Shown here one piece after another: positions 57,354 through 64,000 of a stretch of 64,000 nt of DNA. The stretch is from Pachysolen tannophilus NRRL Y-2460 (taxonomy: Eukaryota; Ascomycota; Pichiomycetes; Alaninales; Pachysolenaceae). The notes under the pieces were generated by a model. The model had not been told where the DNA came from and searched no databases. It saw only the letters and a list, made by a program, of their open reading frames with translations. Within the stretch, counting starts at the first letter, position 1; the number at the start of each line of letters is the position of its first letter. Made by a program: the position numbers and the translations under genes. The stretch is from contig KV454015.1 of assembly GCA_001661245.1 (NCBI GenBank), positions 988,145 through 1,052,144 of the forward strand, given 5' to 3'.

Positions 57354-57930
57354 TTATTCAACAATCTTTTCCTCGATATCTTGGAATTCATCTTCATCTT
57401 CAATTTGTATAACTTTTGAAACTCCTGCTTTTTCTCTAAATAATTCCACTGCACCTGCGTATAACATCTTACTTTCCTGTGTTGATGTAGCCGGTCTATA
57501 GTATATTAACACTAGAGGTGATTTAATTCTTCCATCTTTCAACTTATAAGGATACGATAACACTATAAAACTTGGTGAATTATCCGGTAATTCATCAACC
57601 AATTCATCAATACTTTTAGCAACTTGATTATCTGATTTTACTTCATATGTTTTCTTATCAATTTCATCTGTTCCAAAAACTCGTTAATAATTGTTGTTAG
57701 CAGTTATTATCTCCATCAACACCCAATTAAAAATGAAAAATCATTACAAATATACTTACAAGTTATAGCTTCAAGTGTTGTAGCTCTTGAGCTTTGAAAT
57801 CTAAATTTTTTTAGCTTGGTTAAAGTATCTTCAGAAAAACTATATAAAACTGAAGACTATAATAATTGTTAGTTTGATCAATTCATATGAGAAAAAAAAT
57901 AATAATTTTTCCAATTCAATTACATACCAT
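57354..57930 (-). CDS. AIM7: ADF-H protein Aim7 (glia maturation factor), three exons
   Basis: Exon 1 is the start codon alone (57928-57930), exon 2 is 57760-57856 and exon 3 is 57354-57667. Intron 1 (57857-57927) has donor GTATGT and branch AACTAAC; intron 2 (57668-57759) has donor GTAAGT and branch GCTAAC (57696-57701). The product is 137 aa (S. cerevisiae 149 aa): MSSVLYSFSEDTLTKLKKFRF, SSRATTLEAITYEIDKK, ELPDNSPSFIVLSYPYKLKDGR and PLVLIYYRP then KMLYAGAVELFREKAG. A second AG at 57680-57681 would add four residues (FFGTD for Y). Family knowledge: GMF binds Arp2/3 and debranches actin. It is in tandem with RPS13, as YDR063W/YDR064W. Confidence 0.93.
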
Positions 57931-58007
57931 AATTTACAAAATGCTAATCATCAATTCAATAAAAATAGATATTTTTTATTCTAACCAATTGCCCCATATC
58001 AAGCAAC

Positions 58008-58041
<34 letters not shown>

Positions 58042-58950
58042 CTATGTATGATGATAATAATAATAATAATAATAACCTTTAAATGGAATTACTAACTAAC
58101 CTAACCCGTAGAAAGCGCCGCCATTCTCGCCGAGCTTTAATAGCCGTGTGGCTAATCTGCAATCACATTTAGAACCTCTTAAAAAAAATAAAAAAAAAAA
58201 AAAAAAAAAGCCACATATTTCCCTTTTCATAACTAGGGTTTTAGGCTTTTATTGTTTTCTTATCATTTTTTCTTTTTTTTTGCTTTTTTAGTAAGCTGCT
58301 GAGCCGCAACGTCATCGTCATATATTAAAGCTGTACATCGCTACAGTCAAATTCCATGCTTAATTTTTTTAACTTTTTAACTTTTTTTTTTTTCTTCTTT
58401 CCTTATCGGTGAAGAATAACTGGTCAACAGATAAACCAGCTAAAGCTACATTTACAATGCACCCGGAATCGGCAAATCATCAAAAAAAACTGTCTGCTTT
58501 TTTTTTTTTTTTTTACAATCCATTAGCCACTTTTTTTTTTCTCTCTTTCTTTGCTCTTCTGTAAACGCTTTAAAAACTTATCCTGGGGTGAAAATCAAGC
58601 CGGTAAAATTGGTGTAAAAAAAAAATTTTTTTTTTTTTGTCTTCATGCAGTATCTATCTATCTATCTATCTAATATGCAGCTCGAGCGAAATTAATCAAT
58701 CATACCTGACTTAAACATTTTGGTCTGAAAATCAAAGATTTGATGATAGATTTTATCAGACAAGTGATATTGATTGATCATCAGTTTTCTTTTTTTTTTT
58801 TTTTTTATCTTTCTCCAATTTTTTTTTTTCAAAAAATATATAAAAGGTTATAAACTGCTGTAGAGGGAAGAGATCAAATAAAATTTTTTTTATATTTGGA
58901 ATACCCATAATTGAAATTTTTTCAAAAAAAAGGTATTGGATTTCGAGAAG
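57931..58950. promoter_or_regulatory. AIM7/DUR3 divergent regulatory region
   Basis: About 1 kb without a gene. Three CTTATC (GATAAG on the minus strand) sites lie at 58259-58264, 58402-58407 and 58577-58582, and a (TATC)5 microsatellite at 58651-58670. A small hairpin TAGCC-GTGT-GGCTA is at 58141-58154 beside a GC-rich patch (GCGCCGCCATTCTCGCC, near 58117). Repeated T-tracts of 10-17 nt occur. GATA sites fit nitrogen-catabolite control of DUR3. Confidence 0.55.
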
Positions 58951-61113
58951 ATGTCAACGTCAATTGCAGCTCTTCCGCAAGGAGCAGGTTATGCTGTTGT
59001 TGTTGGTTTGGGGTTTGTTTTTTCCCTTGGTATGATTGGAACCACTTATATCTTGCGTCGTTATCAAAAGGAAATTATTACAGCAGAAGAGTTTTCTACA
59101 GCTGGTAGAAGTGTGAAAACAGGTCTTATTTCAGCCGCTGTTGTTTCTTCATGGACTTGGGCTGCTACTTTACTTCAGTCATCAACTGAAGCTTACGAGC
59201 ATGGTGTTAGTGGACCTTTCTTTTATGCTAGTGGTGCTACTGTTCAAATTGTATTATTTGCATTTGTTGCAATTAAGGCAAAACAACTTGCTCCTGAGGC
59301 TCATACTTATTTAGAAATAGTGAAAGCTCGTTATGGTTCTACTGCACATTGGGTTTATATGTTTTTCGCAATTGCTACAAATATCCTCGTTACTGTAATG
59401 TTACTTACAGGTGGATCTGCTGTAATATCTGATTTGACTGGAATGTCAACTCCAGCTGCTTGTTTCCTTTTACCTGTTGGTGTCATGATTTATACATTGT
59501 TTGGTGGTATAAAAGCAACTTTCTTGACAGATTATGCTCATACTATAGCAATTGTGATTATAATTTTAACATTTGCATTCACAACATACCTGACAAATGA
59601 AACTTTGGGATCTCCAGGTGCAGTATGGGAACTTATCAAGAAAAGAGGTGAAGAATCACCAGTCTCAGGTAACGCAGGAGGTTCATACCTTACAATGCAA
59701 TCCAAATCAGGTGGTATCTTTTTCGTCATTAATATTCTGGGTAATTTTGGTACTGTCTTTTTAGATAATGGTTATTGGAACAAAGCCATTGCTAGTTCAC
59801 CAGCATCTGCTTTACCAGGTTACGTTCTTGGGGGTCTAGCTTGGTTTGCAATTCCTTGGCTTACATCCACAACTATGGGTCTTGCATGTCTTGCCTTGGA
59901 AGATCAACCTTCATTCCCAACATATCCAAACAGATTGACTTCAGATCAAGTCTCTTCAGGATTAGTTTTACCAAGTGCTGCAGTTGCATTAATGGGTAAA
60001 GGTGGTGCTGTAGCAAGTTTAATTATGGTTTTCATGGCATGTACCAGTGCTTTGTCAGCTGAATTTATTGCAGTATCTTCAATTTTTAGTTATGATATTT
60101 ATAAAGGTTATTTCAATCCTAAAATAACTGGAAAAAAATTGATTATGACTTCACATTTTGCTGTTGTTGCATTTGGTATTTCTATGAGTGGATTTTCAAC
60201 TGGATTATATTATGCTGGTGTTAGTATGGGTTATCTTTATGAACTTATGGGTGTTATTATTTCTGCAGCTGTTATACCTTCTACATTAACATTAATGTCA
60301 GCAAAACAAAATAAGGCTGCAGCAATTTTATCTCCAATTTTAGGTACTGCTGTAGCAATTGCAGCATGGTTAGGCTCTACTAAATCACTTTATGGCTCCG
60401 TAAGTTATGAAAATACCTTTGAAGATGATCCTATGTTAATTGGTAATGTGGTTGCATTACTTTCTCCAATTATATTTATACCTATTCTTACGATAGCTTT
60501 TAAACCTCAAAACTTCAATTGGGAAATATTGAAAAACATCAAACGTGTTGATGAAACAGTTGAGATCCTTGAAGCTGAAAGCTCAAATAAAAAAGTCGAT
60601 GATAATGAAAAAATGGAACCAGTGACTTCTACAATAACTGAATATGCCCATGGAATTGCTGAAGAACGTCGTCTGATTGCCATGAAAGAAGAAGAAGAAA
60701 ATTTAAGAAAAGCTTCAAAAACAGCTGGTATCATATGTTTGGTTCTCTTACTTTGTTTTGTCATTTTATGGCCAATGCCAATGTATGGAACTGGGTATAT
60801 TTTTTCAAAGAAATTCTTTACTGGTTGGGTCGTTGTTGGAATTATTTGGATATTTTTCACTGGATTCATGGTTTGTATATTCCCATTATATGAAGGAAGA
60901 GAAGGCATATACACATCTCTTCGCGGTATATACTGGGATCTCACTGGACAAACTTATAAACTTAGAGCATGGCAAAACGAGCATCCAGAGAAACTTCATG
61001 CAGTTCAAAGTCAAATTTCTGCAGAAATACACAGAAATGAGAATATTGAACAAATAATGGATCCAACTAGCTCTCCTAGAATTGATGAAAAAGAATCTGC
61101 TTCCACTTCTTGA
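58951..61113 (+). CDS. DUR3: Urea/polyamine transporter Dur3
   Basis: The product is 720 aa from the ATG at 58951 (S. cerevisiae 735 aa); five upstream codons begin at TTG. It is a sodium:solute symporter-family protein with about 15 membrane spans. Dur3 blocks are [103 protein letters not shown] and [18 protein letters not shown]-type tail ([19 protein letters not shown]). The final cytosolic tail ends [13 protein letters not shown]. Family knowledge: plasma-membrane, proton-coupled import of urea and polyamines, induced under poor nitrogen. It is convergent with PYD3 and near a second DUR3 copy. Confidence 0.95.
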   Translation: MSTSIAALPQGAGYAVVVGLGFVFSLGMIGTTYILRRYQKEIITAEEFSTAGRSVKTGLISAAVVSSWTWAATLLQSSTEAYEHGVSGPFFYASGATVQIVLFAFVAIKAKQLAPEAHTYLEIVKARYGSTAHWVYMFFAIATNILVTVMLLTGGSAVISDLTGMSTPAACFLLPVGVMIYTLFGGIKATFLTDYAHTIAIVIIILTFAFTTYLTNETLGSPGAVWELIKKRGEESPVSGNAGGSYLTMQSKSGGIFFVINILGNFGTVFLDNGYWNKAIASSPASALPGYVLGGLAWFAIPWLTSTTMGLACLALEDQPSFPTYPNRLTSDQVSSGLVLPSAAVALMGKGGAVASLIMVFMACTSALSAEFIAVSSIFSYDIYKGYFNPKITGKKLIMTSHFAVVAFGISMSGFSTGLYYAGVSMGYLYELMGVIISAAVIPSTLTLMSAKQNKAAAILSPILGTAVAIAAWLGSTKSLYGSVSYENTFEDDPMLIGNVVALLSPIIFIPILTIAFKPQNFNWEILKNIKRVDETVEILEAESSNKKVDDNEKMEPVTSTITEYAHGIAEERRLIAMKEEEENLRKASKTAGIICLVLLLCFVILWPMPMYGTGYIFSKKFFTGWVVVGIIWIFFTGFMVCIFPLYEGREGIYTSLRGIYWDLTGQTYKLRAWQNEHPEKLHAVQSQISAEIHRNENIEQIMDPTSSPRIDEKESASTS

Positions 61114-61366
61114 GTTGATTTTCTCTTTTTTTGAATATTTTGTTTTCTTTTTTTTTTTGCCTTTCTTTTCTCTAAATTTTGTGTTTTTTTTCTTTTGTGT
61201 GAGTAGTTCTACTTTTGAATTATTAGTGAAAAATAGTAATTGAGCTTCTAAGTTGTGTATTATAAATTACCAATGTATATTCTATAGTTGTTCAACATCT
61301 ATTTACAACTCTTTGCAAAAAAAATAAAGGAAAAAAATAAATAAAAATCAATCAATCTTTAAATCT

Positions 61367-62677
61367 TCAAGCTTCACCAATTGCTCTTAATTCATCGTAT
61401 TTAATAACGGCATTCAATAAAGTCTTAAACCCATTCTCACATTGTTCTGGAGTACTATACTCTTCTGGATTATGACTAACTCCATCTTTACTAGGAATGA
61501 AAATAAAACCTGTTGGAACTCTAGCTGATGTAGAACATGAATCATGGCCAGCACCACTAATCATTTTGATGCAGTTTTCTTCTCCAAATAATGCATTTGA
61601 ACTTTCTTCGACACATTGAATACATTTTTCATTAAAATGAACAGCAGGAGAAGTATAGATATGTTCAAATTCGACTTTTAATGGCTTTGAAGTTTTTGAT
61701 CCGTTACCTTTTTCTGCAATAAGTTCAAATTCCTCTTTGAGCTCATTGATAATTGTAGCTAACCCTTGATCTGTCTCATGTCTGGCATCTAATGTAAAAC
61801 TGACTTTATTTGGAATTACATTTGCTACAGCAGGCTCTAAGTTTAAAATACCAACAGAGCATAAACCAGAATTTTTGTGAGCAATTTCATTGGCCTTGAC
61901 AACCATTTGAGATGCGGTCAAAAGCGCATCTGCTCTACTATTCAAAGGAGTAGTCCCAGTATGTTGTGCTTTACCTTTAACAATAACATTATACCATACG
62001 TATGCCTGAACACCAACAACAATTCCAATTTCCTTTTTTTGTTCTTCCAAGATTGGACCTTGCTCGATATGTAATTCAAAATGAGCAGCAATTGGATTCA
62101 GTTCATAATTTGCTGGAATATCTCCTAAATACCCAATTCTTTCTAATTCATGTTTAACTGTAACAGGTTTGGAATCTGTAACAGATTCCATCTTGTAAAT
62201 CTCTTCTTTTGTTTGTAACCCAGCCCAGACAGAAGAAGCCATTAAACTTTGTGGGAAACGAGCACCTTCCTCATTCATCCAGTTAATAACTCCAACGGGA
62301 TAGTTAGGAGTAAACCCATTGTCTTTAAAAGTTCTCAAGACTTCTAAACCAGATAAAACTCCCAAGATACCATCGTATCTACCACCAGTTGGTTGAGTAT
62401 CAAGGTGAGAACCCATGCATGTTGGTGGACCTGTATTTTTACCCGGATAAATTGCAAACATATTTCCAACTTCATCAATCTTAATTTCACAACCCAATTT
62501 TTTAGTCTCTTCATAAAACCAATCTTTAACTTTCTTATCTTCATCACTTAAAGCTAATCGGCAAACTCCTGTTTCTGTACTGGCGCTACCCCAAGCAAAT
62601 TTGGCACCAAATTGTGCAGTTTCATGAATAGTCTTGATTAGCCTTCCAGGAGCTATTGTCAAAGCCTTAGCTGGCAT
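61367..62677 (-). CDS. PYD3: Beta-alanine synthase / ureidopropionase-like M20 amidohydrolase
   Basis: The protein is 436 aa. It resembles Lachancea kluyveri Pyd3 (455 aa): LGCEIKIDEVGNMFAIYPGKN, GSHLDTQPTGGRYDGILGVLSGLEVLRTFKDN, NEEGARFPQS, AAHFELHIEQGPILEEQ, GVQAYVW, GAGHDSCSTSARVPTGFIFIPSKDGVSHNPEEYS. Zinc ligands are the His and Asp of GSHLDTQ/GGRYD, the Glu of NEEG, the His of ELHIEQG and the His of VSHN. The dimerisation insert (KAQHTGTTPLNSR) is present. Family knowledge: hydrolyses N-carbamyl-beta-alanine to beta-alanine, CO2 and NH3. Allantoate amidohydrolase is a related alternative. It is flanked by two DUR3 genes, so a ureido-nitrogen role is likely. Confidence 0.88.
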   Translation of the reverse strand: MPAKALTIAPGRLIKTIHETAQFGAKFAWGSASTETGVCRLALSDEDKKVKDWFYEETKKLGCEIKIDEVGNMFAIYPGKNTGPPTCMGSHLDTQPTGGRYDGILGVLSGLEVLRTFKDNGFTPNYPVGVINWMNEEGARFPQSLMASSVWAGLQTKEEIYKMESVTDSKPVTVKHELERIGYLGDIPANYELNPIAAHFELHIEQGPILEEQKKEIGIVVGVQAYVWYNVIVKGKAQHTGTTPLNSRADALLTASQMVVKANEIAHKNSGLCSVGILNLEPAVANVIPNKVSFTLDARHETDQGLATIINELKEEFELIAEKGNGSKTSKPLKVEFEHIYTSPAVHFNEKCIQCVEESSNALFGEENCIKMISGAGHDSCSTSARVPTGFIFIPSKDGVSHNPEEYSTPEQCENGFKTLLNAVIKYDELRAIGEA

Positions 62678-63385
62678 CTCTTCTCAATTGAAAAATTATT
62701 TTTGCAGTAAGAGAAACTCCATTCTACTTGCATTTTTGATTCAAGTTAAGTAATTCTTGTCTTTAAATATCCGGGGTCTATTTTTTTTAGACTCGCCTAT
62801 TTAACTGATAAGAATTTTAGTTCGCCTAAATTCAATTCAATTTGGTAATTCTATAGATAGGGGTACCAGATAAGAGATTGACCCCCCAACGGAAATCGGT
62901 GATCACCTGTTGTATCTTTGTGAACGACCGTATAAATGGGTTTTACAGAGTAATAGGAAACAACAAAATCACCCAATTATGGGTTCTCTTGATGAAGGAA
63001 TCAATTTTCATCTTGTTGGAGATATTCTGCTTGCTTTTGCTTTAATTTTACATATATATATATCCATATATCCATGTGTACTTGTCTAGTATTTTAGTTG
63101 TAAATTTCACTATTGTATACATGAATTTGATCGTATCTGCATGAATAACTTTTTAAATATTCTAAATAGATAAGTAAGAAACAGCTCTGACATCTGATGC
63201 AAAGAGCGGTTATGATTTCTTTTTTGGAATGGTAAGGGTTTCCATTTCAAGAAAACGATGGGTAATATAAAAAGAATTTCATTTCCTTGGTCTTCTTTTT
63301 TTTTTTAGTATTCTAGCTCATTAGGTACTATTTTCCATCTATCACCGTATAATAGAAAAAAAAATTGAGATTTTTCCCATAGGCG
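62678..63385. promoter_or_regulatory. PYD3 / second DUR3 divergent regulatory region
   Basis: This 708-bp region has three GATAAG sites (62807-62812, 62869-62874 and 63169-63174), a perfect palindrome GGTGATCACC (62898-62907) and an adjacent CCCCCCAACGGAAATCGG word. GATAAG fits Gln3/Gat1-type control. The palindrome could be a pathway-specific site. No gene seen. Confidence 0.6.
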
Positions 63386-64000
63386 ATGAGCGAATATATT
63401 TTGAGTCAAGGCTATGGTTATGGTTACGCTGTTGGGTTAGGGGCACTATTTTGCTTCATTATGTTAACCATTACCAAATTATTGACAAAATATATGGGCC
63501 AAGTACAAAATTCTGAAAGATTTTCTACAGCAGCTCGTAGTGTCAACTCTGGTCTTATTGCATCGGCTACAGTCAGTTCTTGGACTTGGCCAGCAACTTT
63601 ACTTTCTTCTTCTACATGGTCGTATAGCCATGGTATAAGTGGTTCATATCTTTACGGAGTTGGTGGTACAATTCAAATTATTCTTTTTGTCTTACTTGCT
63701 TTGGAAATGAAAAGAATAGCCCCAGGTGTACATACGATTGCAGAGTTAGTAAGAGTCAGATTTGGTAAAACTGGACATTGGGTTTACTTGTGTTACTGTG
63801 TAGTCACAAATATTTTGGTTTCTTCGTTATTATTATTAGGTGGATCACAAGGTTTTGAAAGTACGTGTGGCATGCATATAGTTGCAGCAAGTTTCTTATT
63901 ACCATTAGGTGTTTGTATCTATACATTATTTGGTGGTTTACATGCAACTTTTTTATCTGATTGGATTCATACTGTTATTATCTATATGATTATTTGCATA
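63386..64000 (+). CDS. Second Dur3-like urea transporter, 3' end beyond window
   Basis: About 205 residues from the ATG at 63386; the gene runs off the right edge. It shares the Dur3 pattern: a first span GYGYAVGLGALFCFIMLTI, then RFSTAARSVNSGLIASATVSSWTWPATLLSSS, HGISGSYLYGVGGTIQIILF, VHTIAELVRVRFG, NILVSSLLLLGGS and IYTLFGGLHATFLSDWIHT. It is clearly diverged from the DUR3 at 58951 (TWPATLL vs TWAATLL, for example), so it is a separate paralogue rather than a recent copy. Its upstream region is shared with PYD3. Substrate could be urea, polyamines or another ureido compound. Confidence 0.9.
   Translation, partial: MSEYILSQGYGYGYAVGLGALFCFIMLTITKLLTKYMGQVQNSERFSTAARSVNSGLIASATVSSWTWPATLLSSSTWSYSHGISGSYLYGVGGTIQIILFVLLALEMKRIAPGVHTIAELVRVRFGKTGHWVYLCYCVVTNILVSSLLLLGGSQGFESTCGMHIVAASFLLPLGVCIYTLFGGLHATFLSDWIHTVIIYMIICI

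Noticed and set aside
1-64000. tRNA genes, LTR or other mobile elements, CRISPR arrays
   Set aside because: No B-box/cloverleaf, no terminal repeats or transposon proteins, and no spaced direct repeats of CRISPR type were seen by eye.

Overview
This is nuclear DNA of an AT-rich budding yeast (Saccharomycotina). Genes are close together and on both strands. Promoters and 3' regions are full of poly(dA/dT) and (AT)n. Introns carry GTAWGT-type donors and TACTAAC-type branch points. Most proteins match Saccharomyces cerevisiae families. Several neighbour pairs are the same as in S. cerevisiae: PHO85/TRM44, RHO3/PRM5-like, RPB5/RIB7 (convergent), and the run AIM7-RPS13-RRG1-RTR1. A CTG codon sits at the conserved Leu of the GWT1 TGLVN motif, which favours the standard code over CUG-Ser. 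The presence of PYD3, an LYRM2-like gene, a 2OG oxygenase and a three-intron MHF1 suggests a lineage outside Saccharomyces, perhaps Phaffomycetaceae-like. That placement is inference only.

Layout. 0-10 kb: two KRE2/KTR mannosyltransferases flanking an F-box gene, then PHO85, TRM44 and NOP4. 10-22 kb: GWT1, an unknown small protein, the kinetochore gene CHL4, a 2OG-Fe(II) oxygenase, an Oca-family phosphatase-like protein without its catalytic Cys, a MEP1/3-type ammonium transporter, a 1.9 kb intergenic region holding a cluster of GC-rich hairpins, and RMD5. 22-33 kb: BRO1, RHO3 (cut by an assembly gap), a PRM5-like membrane protein, LOA1/VPS66, a PalC/Ygr122w BRO1-domain protein and GDI1. 33-50 kb: MTR4, a soluble two-domain ABC ATPase, DUF1, a second gap, RPB5, RIB7, MHF1, MRPS9, an LYR-motif gene and MDM20. 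50-64 kb: PRC1 (carboxypeptidase Y), RTR1, RRG1, an unknown ubiquitin-like-fold candidate, RPS13, AIM7, and a nitrogen-catabolic group of DUR3, PYD3 and a second DUR3 that runs off the window.

Themes. Most genes are housekeeping: ribosome biogenesis and RNA (NOP4, MTR4, RPS13, RPB5, TRM44), vesicle and vacuole function (BRO1, PalC, GDI1, PRC1, RHO3), kinetochore and DNA repair (CHL4, MHF1). The nitrogen genes (MEP, DUR3, PYD3, second DUR3) have GATAAG motifs nearby, as expected for nitrogen catabolite control. Accessory signals worth a second look are a 9-bp GGTGT minisatellite in the same orientation upstream of both GWT1 and PRC1, the hairpin cluster near 20.0 kb, CGGAGAA palindromes, several unusual intron arrangements, and two unrecognised proteins. 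I saw no transposon, LTR element, tRNA, rRNA or CRISPR array.
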